Below, piece by piece: positions 8,166-16,695 of a DNA stretch of 64,000 nt. This stretch comes from Lachnospiraceae bacterium (lineage in GTDB: Bacteria > Bacillota_A > Clostridia > Lachnospirales > Lachnospiraceae), in contig JAQUUB010000015.1 in assembly GCA_028694115.1 (NCBI GenBank), positions 1 to 64,000 of the forward strand, given 5' to 3'. The notes beneath the pieces were generated by a model. The model was given only the letters and a program-made list of their open reading frames with translations, made no database searches and was not told the origin of the DNA. The position numbers and the translations under genes were made by a program. The first letter of the stretch is position 1, and every line of letters starts with the position of its first letter.

Positions 8166-9494
8166 ATGAAAAATTGGATATGTAAGAAATGGTATATGTT
8201 TTTTATTATTACTGTAGTATTTACTTCTTGTTTTATCTTAAATCAGAATATGTTTTGGGCCAACGAATTAGCTCAAGATACCGTGACGGTGGTAATAGAT
8301 CCGGGTCATGGTGGAGATCCTTTGGTGGATGAAGCAAATGGTGGCGCTAATTACCAGAATATATATGAAAAAGATTTAAATCTTATTGTAGCAAAAGCTA
8401 TGGAAAAAGAACTAAATACATATAAAGGTGTTAAAGTCTATTTAACAAGAAGCGAAGATATATCCTTAGATTTACAAAAGAGAATCGAGTTTGCAAAAGA
8501 GAAAAATGCTGATATATTAATAGCACTTCATTTTAATGCTTCAGAACGTCATTTATTTTATGGTTCTGAGGTGTGGGTGTCAGCATTTGGTGAAAATTAT
8601 TCAGAAGGGTATAGTATCGCGACTTGCTTTATGAATCAGTTTCAAAATAAAGGGCTTCTGGATCGAGGGATAAAAACTCGAATTGGGAAGGATGGAACAG
8701 ATTATTATGGGATTATTCGTCATGGAGTAGAAGCTAATATTCCGGCCATTATAGTGGAACATTGTTATATGGATGATACATATGATTATCAATTTGCAGA
8801 TTCGAATGAAGAACTATTACAATTTGGAATTAACGATGCAACTGCTGTTGCAAATTATTATGGATTGAACAAAGATGCTGCACCAAAATTAATACAAAAA
8901 ACGGTTTCGATGCCTGTTCTAGATGCTCCGGTTTTGCCAGATCCTACAGAACCCGAAATAGAATCGGTGGAATTACTTTCTTATGATTTTAAACAAGGAA
9001 AAATTAAAGTAAAAATTCAGGCTTATGAACCCGAAAGTAAACTCTTATATTATGGATATAGTCTTAATGGTGGAGAATCTTATAGCTCTTTGATGCCATG
9101 GAATTCGGATGATGATACAGAAGAAGTTGAATTATCTATTCCGAAGGAGTACCAAGGTAATCTCCAAATTGTACTGTTTAATAATTATAATATGGATACA
9201 TTAAGTGAGCCATTAGTATGCAATGGAAAAAGTGGTAAGAGTGTTGGGCATGAAGTAGGTGTAATAAAGGAATACGATCTTGAGGATGCCTATGATTTTA
9301 CAACCATAAAGAATAAAGTAAGTGAGAATGCATTAGGAGAAATTATTACGTCAAAAGAACCATTATCAAAATCATCAAGATATGAAATAATACTATTTTT
9401 ACTTGTTACTTTATTTCTAATTCTTTTGGGAATTTTTATGGGATTACTTTTTGCCATAAAATTAAGAAAAGGAAAATTAAAAAACAGAATATGA
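8166..9494 (+). CDS. N-acetylmuramoyl-L-alanine amidase (Amidase_3), membrane-anchored
   Basis: A 442-residue protein with an N-terminal membrane segment (about residues 10-30), an Amidase_3 domain (about 38-225), a beta-rich linker and a second hydrophobic helix near the C-terminus (about 408-432) before a basic tail. Zinc and catalytic residues are visible: H48 in DPGHGG, E68 in YEKDLN, H122 in ALHFNAS and E198 in VEHCY. The enzyme cuts the amide bond between muramic acid and the stem peptide. If both helices are retained the enzyme is fixed to the membrane at both ends, unlike usual secreted amidases. The ribosome site is weak (GGTAGATGGG). Its leader carries repeat copy A. Confidence 0.9.
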   Translation: MKNWICKKWYMFFIITVVFTSCFILNQNMFWANELAQDTVTVVIDPGHGGDPLVDEANGGANYQNIYEKDLNLIVAKAMEKELNTYKGVKVYLTRSEDISLDLQKRIEFAKEKNADILIALHFNASERHLFYGSEVWVSAFGENYSEGYSIATCFMNQFQNKGLLDRGIKTRIGKDGTDYYGIIRHGVEANIPAIIVEHCYMDDTYDYQFADSNEELLQFGINDATAVANYYGLNKDAAPKLIQKTVSMPVLDAPVLPDPTEPEIESVELLSYDFKQGKIKVKIQAYEPESKLLYYGYSLNGGESYSSLMPWNSDDDTEEVELSIPKEYQGNLQIVLFNNYNMDTLSEPLVCNGKSGKSVGHEVGVIKEYDLEDAYDFTTIKNKVSENALGEIITSKEPLSKSSRYEIILFLLVTLFLILLGIFMGLLFAIKLRKGKLKNRI

Positions 9495-9524
9495 TGTAAC
9501 TGCTTTTAAAAAATATAATAAATA

Positions 9525-9573
9525 AAAAACTGATTTCAAATCATACAATCATGATATTGAAATCAGTTTTTTT
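9525..9573. terminator. Bidirectional terminator between amidase and tRNA-Gly
   Basis: AAAAACTGATTTCAA (9525-9539) pairs with TTGAAATCAGTTTTT (9557-9571). The A and T runs on both sides let it end the plus-strand amidase transcript and the minus-strand tRNA transcript. Confidence 0.88.
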
Positions 9574-9576
9574 GAG

Positions 9577-9649
9577 AGCGATAGACGGGGCTCGAACCCG
9601 CGGTCTCGACCTTGGCAAGGTCGCGCGTTACCAACTACGCCACTATCGC
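9577..9649 (-). tRNA. tRNA-Gly (anticodon GCC)
   Basis: Read on the minus strand, 73 bases fold as a cloverleaf: acceptor GCGATAG/CTATCGC, anticodon stem CGACC/GGTCG with loop TTGCCAA (anticodon GCC, complement of 9614-9616), and T-arm GCGGG-TTCGAGC-CCCGT. The discriminator is U, as usual for tRNA-Gly. CCA is not encoded. Confidence 0.97.
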
Positions 9650-9712
9650 ATAAAATCTTTGCATCATAATCAGCAGATGCAAAGATTAATATACACTAGG
9701 TTAATAATTTTG

Positions 9713-11245
9713 TCAATGGGTTTCGGGAATATATTGGAACCAATCAAAATATGCACTGGAAATCCCCCCAGGTCTTGAGGTATAAGCAAACATTCCACAT
9801 ACAACACCTGTAAAATCGGATTTCGTAGCCTCGGTAGAAAGGTGTTTCGTATAAGTGAAACCTAAGTTTACATAATTGACTCCATCATGACTATAATTGA
9901 AATAATATTGATCAGCTGTACATTTTATTTCTAAGTATATTCCATAATTAGAAGGATTATTCTCAGTTTTTAATGGAATTGCGTTACTAATTACTTTTAT
10001 ATCTGCTACATTTTTTCTTAAAATGAGTGAGGCAATACCATCGGTTTTAGTAATGGATAATTCAAAATGATGTTCGTTATCATATAAAATACATAGACCG
10101 GCTTCACATCCTTCATCTGGAATGAATTCCATGAAACATCGGAAGGAACAATTAAAATCTTGCTGACGCCTTGCAATGAAGGTGGGCGAGTCTAAATCAT
10201 CTAATGACTTGTTACTGCCTAGTAAGTGAAGCCATCCGGGCCTTGTATCTAATTCATATTGTTCTGTTAGAAAGTCCCTTAAGAAAATCCATTGAAAGTC
10301 TAAAGTGTTTGTGTTGAAATCATCTGTTAATTTTGGAACATATGGATAGGGGGTTGGGAGAGGACCTTCCATATGTTCGTATACGTGACTGTCTGTGCCA
10401 AACAATGGCCAACCTGATTCTGTCCAAACGATTGGAACAAGGATGGTTTCTCTGCCGAGTATATGAAAGTAATGAGGCAGCATACGTTGACAAAGAGCAA
10501 CAATCCACCAATTACCATTAAAATCAACAAAATAATCTGCGTGACCAATGGCCTGCAGGGGATTACCTGCCTCTTCACGATTTGTTAGGACAGGGTTATC
10601 CGGGCAGGAATCAAAAGGACCATAAAGACTAGTACTTCTTGCAAGTGTAATCATATGACCTTCCCTTGTACCACCCTCGGCAATATTTAGATAATAATAC
10701 TTTCCATGTTTGAAAATGTGAGGTCCTTCTGGATCGCGGCCGCCGGTCCCGTGCCATAAGAGATGGTGGGTATCTAAAAGCTTTCCAGTGGATACGTCAA
10801 TTGGAACTTGATAAATACCAAGACCATTATTATCATTCATAGTAATCTGCATATGACATGATCCATCATCATCAAAAAAGAGTGATGGATCATATCCTTC
10901 GGTAGAAATAAAGATAGGATCTGACCAATCTTTTTCGATATCATTTGTTGTTAGTAAAAAGGTTCCCCTTCCGATGTCTGTGGTAATCATGTAAAAGGTT
11001 CCATTGTGATATCGAAGCGTGGGAGCAAAAATACCACAGGAACAATTGCAATTGCCAAGACTAATCTGACTATCTCTTGTAATACAGTGATTAATTGTTT
11101 CCCAGTGAATAAGATCTTTACTTTTGTGAATGGGAATACCGGGAAGGTATTCGAAAGTACTGTTGATCAAATAGAAGGTATCGTTAACGCATACGATACT
11201 TGGATCTGGATAAAAGCCTTTTAAAATTGGATTTTCATATTTCAT
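9713..11245 (-). CDS. Glycoside hydrolase family 43 (beta-xylosidase/arabinofuranosidase type)
   Basis: A 510-residue intracellular enzyme (no signal peptide). The N-terminal five-bladed propeller (about residues 1-310) shows the three GH43 carboxylates: D14 in FYPDPS (base), D119 in EGYDPSLFF (pKa modulator) and E173 in RDPEGPH (acid). The C-terminal part (about 315-510; TDDFNTNTLDFQW, RPGWLHL) is the concanavalin-like GH43_C2 domain found in beta-xylosidases. An unusual NCNCSC stretch stands just before FAPTLRYH. It opens divergently from the deacetylase gene with GGAG 7 bases before ATG. With the nearby GH3 and sugar ABC genes it points to xylo- or arabinoxylo-oligosaccharide breakdown. 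The exact sugar specificity is inference. Confidence 0.92.
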   Translation of the reverse strand: MKYENPILKGFYPDPSIVCVNDTFYLINSTFEYLPGIPIHKSKDLIHWETINHCITRDSQISLGNCNCSCGIFAPTLRYHNGTFYMITTDIGRGTFLLTTNDIEKDWSDPIFISTEGYDPSLFFDDDGSCHMQITMNDNNGLGIYQVPIDVSTGKLLDTHHLLWHGTGGRDPEGPHIFKHGKYYYLNIAEGGTREGHMITLARSTSLYGPFDSCPDNPVLTNREEAGNPLQAIGHADYFVDFNGNWWIVALCQRMLPHYFHILGRETILVPIVWTESGWPLFGTDSHVYEHMEGPLPTPYPYVPKLTDDFNTNTLDFQWIFLRDFLTEQYELDTRPGWLHLLGSNKSLDDLDSPTFIARRQQDFNCSFRCFMEFIPDEGCEAGLCILYDNEHHFELSITKTDGIASLILRKNVADIKVISNAIPLKTENNPSNYGIYLEIKCTADQYYFNYSHDGVNYVNLGFTYTKHLSTEATKSDFTGVVCGMFAYTSRPGGISSAYFDWFQYIPETH

Positions 11246-11403
11246 AGTAATCTCCTAAAATTTATAATATTTGTTTGCTCCATATTTAATTACATTAATA
11301 ATGATTTTTAGAATATTTTTGTTATAATGAGATGAGTAACTACAAAGGTTTGTAAAGCTTCGCAATTACCCATCAATAGACCATGATAAAAAGGAGAATA
11401 AAA

Positions 11404-12216
11404 ATGGCTTATAAAGTTTTATTTCCAAAAGGAAAAAAGAAAGCGTTTACATTAAGTTATGATGATAATCAAATCTATGATAGAAGATTGATTGAGTTGT
11501 TTCGAAAATATCAAGTCAAAGGAACCTTTCACATTAACTCTGGAACGATTTCAACAGAGTCTGATGGAAATCAATTTGTAACATGGAAGGAACTTAAAAA
11601 TCTGTATGATGGACAAGAAGTATCTTGCCACGGAGTAAATCATCCTTACTTTGGACAGCTCTCCAAGTTAGAAAAAAACAATGAAATTCTAGAAGATAAA
11701 AGGGCTCTTGAAAGAGCGTGTGGATATATTGTTCGAGGAATGTCTTATCCATTTGGCGAGTATAGCGATGAAATCATTACAGTAGCAAAAAATGCTGGGA
11801 TGGAATACTCTAGAACGGTACAGGATACCATGGGATTTGAGTGGCCAGCTGATTTTATGAAATGGCATCCTACCTGTCATCATAACAAAATATTTGAGAA
11901 TTCAAAAATGCTAGAGACTTTTTTAAATACACCTTCTTACATGAATCTGCCACTTTTGTATGTTTGGGGACATAGCTTTGAATTCGAGAGACAGAATAAT
12001 TGGGAGCAGATGGAATACTTTTTAAGCCAGATATCCTCGCAAGAATCTGTTTGGTATGCTACGAATATTGAAATAAAGGATTACATATTGGCAGTGAGAA
12101 ATTTGAATATTAGTGCAGACCAAAATATGATATATAATCCCTCCGCCATCACAATTTCTATTTTGACAGATGGAGATGTGAAAGAGCTACATGCGAAAGA
12201 AACTATTTATCTATAA
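11404..12216 (+). CDS. NodB-fold polysaccharide deacetylase
   Basis: A 270-residue protein without a signal peptide. NodB motif 1 is TLSYDDN (D20, D21), motif 2 is SCHGVNH (H76 and H80 for metal) and motif 3 is near GMSYPFGEYSDE. These residues fit a carbohydrate esterase 4-like metal-dependent deacetylase. I chose ATG at 11404 because AAGGAG (11391-11396) lies 7 bases upstream; the ATG at 11383 would put that site inside the gene. A TATAAT box stands at 11323-11328. The divergent GH43 gene and the cytoplasmic location suggest it removes acetyl groups from imported oligosaccharides, but the substrate is not shown by the sequence. Confidence 0.85.
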   Translation: MAYKVLFPKGKKKAFTLSYDDNQIYDRRLIELFRKYQVKGTFHINSGTISTESDGNQFVTWKELKNLYDGQEVSCHGVNHPYFGQLSKLEKNNEILEDKRALERACGYIVRGMSYPFGEYSDEIITVAKNAGMEYSRTVQDTMGFEWPADFMKWHPTCHHNKIFENSKMLETFLNTPSYMNLPLLYVWGHSFEFERQNNWEQMEYFLSQISSQESVWYATNIEIKDYILAVRNLNISADQNMIYNPSAITISILTDGDVKELHAKETIYL

Positions 12217-12234
12217 AAAGAAAAGAACTTGTTG

Positions 12235-13092
12235 TTAACAGGAATACATTTTCTTGAATTCTGTTGGAGTACAATTTTTTATTATCTTGAACATGCGGAT
12301 AAAGGAAGAAAGCGATGCAAAGCCTGAACGTAAAGCCACCTCAGTTACTGAAATCTCAGGGTTGATAAGTAAACGTTCTGCATAAGCAATTCTCTTTTGA
12401 TTCAGATATTTATAAAAAGAGACATTAGCAAATTGTTTAAAAAGACGGCTAAAATGAAATTTGCTAAATCCAGCCATATCGGCGATATAGTCTAACGTAA
12501 GCTCCTCTGTACAATGTTCATTAATGTAATCACAAACAAATAGAAATTTCTCGGTATATTCTTTCTGCTTTGATGTATTGTTGTCAAAAATACTTCGATT
12601 CGAAGTATATTCTCTACCTACTAATACAAAAATTTCAATTAGCTTTGAATAAATAGCTGCCTCGCTAAGAGGTGCATCTGCAAAATACTCATCTTGAATG
12701 GACAGAATCAGCTTACGAATTTGTTCGTGAGAAGAGGTGGCCTCTTCTGCGGTAATTAATAATGCAGGAGATATAATAGATAGTGTCGATTCCAATTCCT
12801 TGATACTGTGCAACAAAGAAAAGTCTGCCTGAAAGATAAGACGTTCTCCAACAAGGGGCGCCTCCAGGCTATGAATAATTCCTGGGTTGATAAAGATGAT
12901 ATCGCCTTCTCTAAGGTGAAAAGCTGTATTGTTACAGACAACTTTGTAAGAATTTTTAATGGGCATAATTATTTCCAAGGGAGAATGCCAATGATCAGGA
13001 TAATTTTCACATTCTGTATTATCATAAAGCCTGAGACCTGTGTTTTCTTTAAAGTTTACTGTTTCCTGTATACCATGCAGGTTTTCAATCAT
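12235..13092 (-). CDS. AraC family transcriptional regulator with cupin sensor
   Basis: A 285-residue regulator. The N-terminal half is a cupin-like ligand domain (HWHSPLEIIMP, then REGDIIFINPGIIHSL). The C-terminal half holds two helix-turn-helix units (LTLDYIADMAGFSKFHFSRLFKQ and VTEVALRSGFASLSSFIRMFK) and the family ending CTPTEFKK. I chose ATG at 13092, preceded by GGAGG 7 bases away; the open frame runs about 75 codons further up but encodes an implausible Phe/Tyr-rich stretch. It is divergent from the sugar ABC transporter genes and is the likely regulator of the xylan locus. Confidence 0.92.
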   Translation of the reverse strand: MIENLHGIQETVNFKENTGLRLYDNTECENYPDHWHSPLEIIMPIKNSYKVVCNNTAFHLREGDIIFINPGIIHSLEAPLVGERLIFQADFSLLHSIKELESTLSIISPALLITAEEATSSHEQIRKLILSIQDEYFADAPLSEAAIYSKLIEIFVLVGREYTSNRSIFDNNTSKQKEYTEKFLFVCDYINEHCTEELTLDYIADMAGFSKFHFSRLFKQFANVSFYKYLNQKRIAYAERLLINPEISVTEVALRSGFASLSSFIRMFKIIKNCTPTEFKKMYSC

Positions 13093-13448
13093 GAGAAATC
13101 CTCCTATATTGTTAAGAAGCAATTTTTCGACATACAAATATTGCTTAAAATAATAGAGATATTGTATCATATAGTTATAAAAATGAAAAGGAAAATGTAA
13201 AAAAGTACACAAAAAGTAGAAATAAGAGCCGCGAAGTATACAAATGTACCATATAATATCATAAATAAAACAATACAATATAGAAAAAATCATAAAAAAC
13301 AAAATATATAATAGCAATAATTAAGTGTTAATAAGCAATTATTGAAATGAAATATATAGAATCATTTGGTATAGTGAAAATGTAGCAAGATGAAGTTGGT
13401 TATTGACCAATGGATAGGCATTCAATGATTAAGGAGGATAATCAAATT
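13093..13448. promoter_or_regulatory. Regulatory gap between araC-type gene and the sugar transporter
   Basis: 356 very AT-rich bases without a gene. A perfect inverted repeat CAATAATT (13315-13322) and AATTATTG (13337-13344), centre spacing 14 bases, is a candidate operator. A TATAGT box lies near 13370-13375. A strong AAGGAGG ribosome site (13431-13437) precedes the binding-protein gene. I see no riboswitch or other RNA. Confidence 0.45.
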
Positions 13449-14816
13449 ATGGGAATGAAAAAAGTATTAGCTTTATTGCTATCAACAGCTATGATAGCAG
13501 GCACACTTGTAGGTTGCGGTGACGCAGCAACAACAGCACCAGCTGGAGATGATACGTGGGCAGCAGAAGCTACAGATACCGCAACAGCAGATACTGCTGA
13601 AGCAAGTGGCGATGCAGTTGAAATTAAATGGATGTTCTGGGATGATTTAACAGCTACAGAAGATTTAATGAGCAAGGGATATTCAGAGGTAATTAACAGA
13701 TTTAATGAGCAATATAAAGGTAAATATCATTGTACACCAATCACAACAAATCTTGAGGAATATGATACAAAATTAAATGCATTAATTGCAGCAGGTGATT
13801 GCCCAGATGTTTATATCTGTAATCCAGGACCCAACCTAACACAGTATGTAGAGGGTGGAGCAGCAGCAGATTTAACAGATCTATTAAAAAATCAGGAAAG
13901 TGAGTGGTACGGTACATTCACAGAGGGTATTTTTGAAAGAATGACATATGATGGAAAAATTTATGCAGTTCCAACAAACTTTGCAGCAGCTTTAGTTTTC
14001 TATAATACAGAAATGTTTGAAAAGGCTGGAGCAGAAGTTCCTACTACATTTGATGAGTGGATTACAGCATGCCAGAAATTACAGGATGCTGGATATACAC
14101 CAATTTCCTGTTCAGCAGGTACACCATGGTGCTTATCAATGATTGCTGGTTACTTATGTGATCGTGCAGGCGGACCAGATAATTTGGTAAATGTTAATGC
14201 TGGAAAAGCAAAATGGACAGACGAGTCCTTTATTACAGCTGGTACCAAATTAGCAGAGCTGTCAAAATACTTCCAGGAAACAGCAGCAGGAGATTCTAAT
14301 GATCAGGCTACTGCAAACTTCTACAATGGAGAAGCAGCTATGCTTGTACAGGGTTCATGGGTTATTGGACAGATCAATGGTAACAATCCTGATTTTGAAT
14401 CAAAATGTGGTGTATTCTCATTCCCAGCAATTGAGGGTGGAGCAGATCCAAACAGAATGATCGTTAAAACAGATAATTTAGTTATGAGCTCAACAACTAA
14501 AAACCAGGAAGCAGCGGTTGCATTGATGAAATGCTTTACTGATGAAACAGCTCAGAAATACACAGCTGAAGTTGGTGGAAAAATCCCTGTAACTAACGTT
14601 GAATTTGATAAGGAAAAAGCACCAGCACAGTTAGCTTATGTAACAGATATTTTAGCAAAATCAACAGGTACTCTTGGATTCTATAATGAGTCACTTGCTT
14701 CTGTTGAAGCAGGAGATTGCTTTGATAATGCAATGGTTGACTTATTCTTAGGTGGAAGTACTCCAGAACAGGCATTCCAGACAGTTCAGGATTTCTATGA
14801 TGAAAATGTTAAATAA
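13449..14816 (+). CDS. ABC sugar transporter, substrate-binding lipoprotein
   Basis: A 455-residue family 1 extracellular solute-binding protein. The signal peptide MGMKKVLALLLSTAMIAG ends in lipobox LVGC, with an Ala/Thr/Asp-rich linker after the lipidated Cys. The mature part shows the usual signs: VEIKWMFWDD, ALIAAGDCPDVY, KIYAVPTNF and GEAAMLVQGSWVIGQI. I chose ATG at 13449, 11 bases after AAGGAGG. It precedes two MalF/MalG-type permeases, separated by a terminator-like hairpin that would let the binding protein be made in excess. No ATPase is encoded; a shared MsmX-type ATPase elsewhere is expected. A xylo-oligosaccharide ligand is inferred from neighbours. Confidence 0.93.
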   Translation: MGMKKVLALLLSTAMIAGTLVGCGDAATTAPAGDDTWAAEATDTATADTAEASGDAVEIKWMFWDDLTATEDLMSKGYSEVINRFNEQYKGKYHCTPITTNLEEYDTKLNALIAAGDCPDVYICNPGPNLTQYVEGGAAADLTDLLKNQESEWYGTFTEGIFERMTYDGKIYAVPTNFAAALVFYNTEMFEKAGAEVPTTFDEWITACQKLQDAGYTPISCSAGTPWCLSMIAGYLCDRAGGPDNLVNVNAGKAKWTDESFITAGTKLAELSKYFQETAAGDSNDQATANFYNGEAAMLVQGSWVIGQINGNNPDFESKCGVFSFPAIEGGADPNRMIVKTDNLVMSSTTKNQEAAVALMKCFTDETAQKYTAEVGGKIPVTNVEFDKEKAPAQLAYVTDILAKSTGTLGFYNESLASVEAGDCFDNAMVDLFLGGSTPEQAFQTVQDFYDENVK

Positions 14817-14843
14817 AATCACCAGAAAACAATGATTTTAGGG

Positions 14844-14877
14844 TACGGGATTGGTGCAGACTAATCCCGTATGTTTT
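14844..14877 (+). terminator. Intra-operon terminator/attenuator after the binding protein
   Basis: TACGGGATT (14844-14852) pairs with AATCCCGTA (14863-14871), followed by TGTTTTT. Partial read-through would give more binding protein than permease. Confidence 0.8.
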
Positions 14878-14916
14878 TAAATAATGAATGCAAAATAGCT
14901 ACACGGAGGTATTAAT

Positions 14917-15804
14917 ATGGATAAAATATTTAGAGATAAAAAAGCAATCGCAATATTTATTGCACCAGGTATTATTTTATTTACTCTTATATTACTAATT
15001 CCTATTTGCCAGGCGGTAATATATTCGCTTTGTGATTGGAATGCTTTGACAAAACCAGAGTTTATAGGTTTCTCTAATTATATTAAAATGTTTACAAAAG
15101 ATAAGATTATGAGAGTTGCTTTTAAAAACTCCATGTTTTTTATGATCTTTTCTGCAATAACACAGCAGGTAATGGGACTAGTTCTTGCGAGTTCATTAAT
15201 GAATATTAAAAAGGGTAGAAACTTCTTTAAAAATGTTTACTATTTGCCAGCAGTATTATCTTCAGCGGCTTTGGGCTTATTATGGTCGTTCTTATTTAAT
15301 CCAAAGATGGGTATCAATCAGATATTAGGATTATTTGGGATTGAGGGACCACTTTGGCTCATGAGTACAAAAGGCTATATTATTTTACCTATGTGGGTAA
15401 TTGCTTTTGTAGCTCTGTGGCAATATACAGGTACGACAATGATGCTTTATATGGCTCAAATTTCTGGAATTTCAAAATCGTTATATGAGGCTTCCTATAT
15501 AGATGGTGCAAATAAAATCAAATCGTTCCGATACATAACATTGCCTTTAATTAAACCAATGTTAGCAACAACTTTATCGTTGAATTGTATCGGTTCATTA
15601 AAATTCTTTGATCTGGTATATAACATGACACAGGGCGGGCCAAATAACAGAACGGACGTTTTGGCTACAAGGTTGTATGAGGAAGGGTTTAAATATTTCA
15701 AATATGGTTATGCCAGTGCAATTGGAATCACTCTTCTAATGATGTGTTTATTGGTTACATTTATCATAAATCGTTGTATTAAAATAGAAGACTACGAGAT
15801 GTAG
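14917..15804 (+). CDS. ABC sugar transporter permease (MalF/UgpA type)
   Basis: A 295-residue inner-membrane protein with six predicted helices. The EAA loop that docks on the ATPase is EASYIDGANKIKSFRYITLP. The N-terminus has the common form KKAIAIFIAPGIILF. A GGAGG ribosome site precedes ATG. It follows the binding protein and lies 16 bases before the second permease, with which it forms the heterodimeric channel. Carbohydrate uptake type 1 family; substrate inferred from the neighbouring xylanolytic genes. Confidence 0.93.
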   Translation: MDKIFRDKKAIAIFIAPGIILFTLILLIPICQAVIYSLCDWNALTKPEFIGFSNYIKMFTKDKIMRVAFKNSMFFMIFSAITQQVMGLVLASSLMNIKKGRNFFKNVYYLPAVLSSAALGLLWSFLFNPKMGINQILGLFGIEGPLWLMSTKGYIILPMWVIAFVALWQYTGTTMMLYMAQISGISKSLYEASYIDGANKIKSFRYITLPLIKPMLATTLSLNCIGSLKFFDLVYNMTQGGPNNRTDVLATRLYEEGFKYFKYGYASAIGITLLMMCLLVTFIINRCIKIEDYEM

Positions 15805-15820
15805 GGAGGAGGATAAAAAC

Positions 15821-16654
15821 ATGAAAAATAATTCAAAAATAAAACCAGTGTTTGTTCTTTACATATTATTATCGTTATTAGTTGTTGTTTATGTTGCTCC
15901 TTTACTCTGGATGTTTTCCGTTTCCTTTAAAACAAATCAGGAAGTATTTGCTTCTCCATTTGGACTTCCATCATCGATTCAATGGGAAAATTACCAAGTG
16001 GCTTGGAGCGCTGGTAATTTAGGAATTGCAACTCTGAATTCAATTATTATCTGTCTTATTACTTTAGTGGCAAGTATGGTTATTGGTGCCATGGCTGCTT
16101 TTGCTATTGGCCGTATGAGGTGGAAGTTATCGGGAATAACTCTTACTTATTTTTTAATTGGTATGATGATTCCTGTTCATTGTGTTTTGATTCCACTTTT
16201 TGTACAATTTTCTAAATTGAAAATGACCAATACGGCATTATCTCTAATTTTACCGTATATCACATTCTCGTTACCCATGACAATTTATATATTAGTTGGT
16301 TTTTTTAGAAGTATGCCTACTGAATTATTTGAATCTGCTTGTATCGATGGATGTAATATTTTTGAATGTTTTTTCAAGATTGCATTACCACTTTCAAAAA
16401 CAGGGTTATTTGTAACAGGGTTAATGACATTTGTAAATAACTGGAACGAACTTCTGATGGCAATGGTATTTATTTCAGATGTTACAAAGAAAACACTACC
16501 TGTTACACTTACTTATTTCGTAGGACCATATTCAACAAACTATGTACAGATGTTTGCAGCTATCGTAATAGCCGTATTTCCTTCGGTTTTAGTTTATTGC
16601 TGTTTTAGTAATCAGATTGTAGAAGGATTGACAGCAGGAGCAGTAAAGGGATAG
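15821..16654 (+). CDS. ABC sugar transporter permease (MalG/UgpE type)
   Basis: A 277-residue polytopic protein. Its EAA loop reads ESACIDGCNIFECFFKIALP and its C-terminus ends VEGLTAGAVKG, the MalG-type ending. The gene starts 16 bases after the first permease and is followed 41 bases later by the GH3 gene, so transport and hydrolysis appear co-transcribed. Confidence 0.93.
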   Translation: MKNNSKIKPVFVLYILLSLLVVVYVAPLLWMFSVSFKTNQEVFASPFGLPSSIQWENYQVAWSAGNLGIATLNSIIICLITLVASMVIGAMAAFAIGRMRWKLSGITLTYFLIGMMIPVHCVLIPLFVQFSKLKMTNTALSLILPYITFSLPMTIYILVGFFRSMPTELFESACIDGCNIFECFFKIALPLSKTGLFVTGLMTFVNNWNELLMAMVFISDVTKKTLPVTLTYFVGPYSTNYVQMFAAIVIAVFPSVLVYCCFSNQIVEGLTAGAVKG

Positions 16655-16695
16655 ATGAAGGCATTTGGAAAGTTGAAAGGAGTACCCTTAAAGAT

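Noticed and set aside
9551..9778. 75-residue plus-strand open frame
   Set aside because: It is the antisense of tRNA-Gly and its terminator; the peptide with ARTRGLDLGKVARYQ is the usual false product of a tRNA complement.
13093..13317. N-terminal extension of the AraC regulator
   Set aside because: The extra 75 codons encode a low-complexity aromatic stretch from AT-rich DNA; GGAGG before ATG at 13092 marks the real start.
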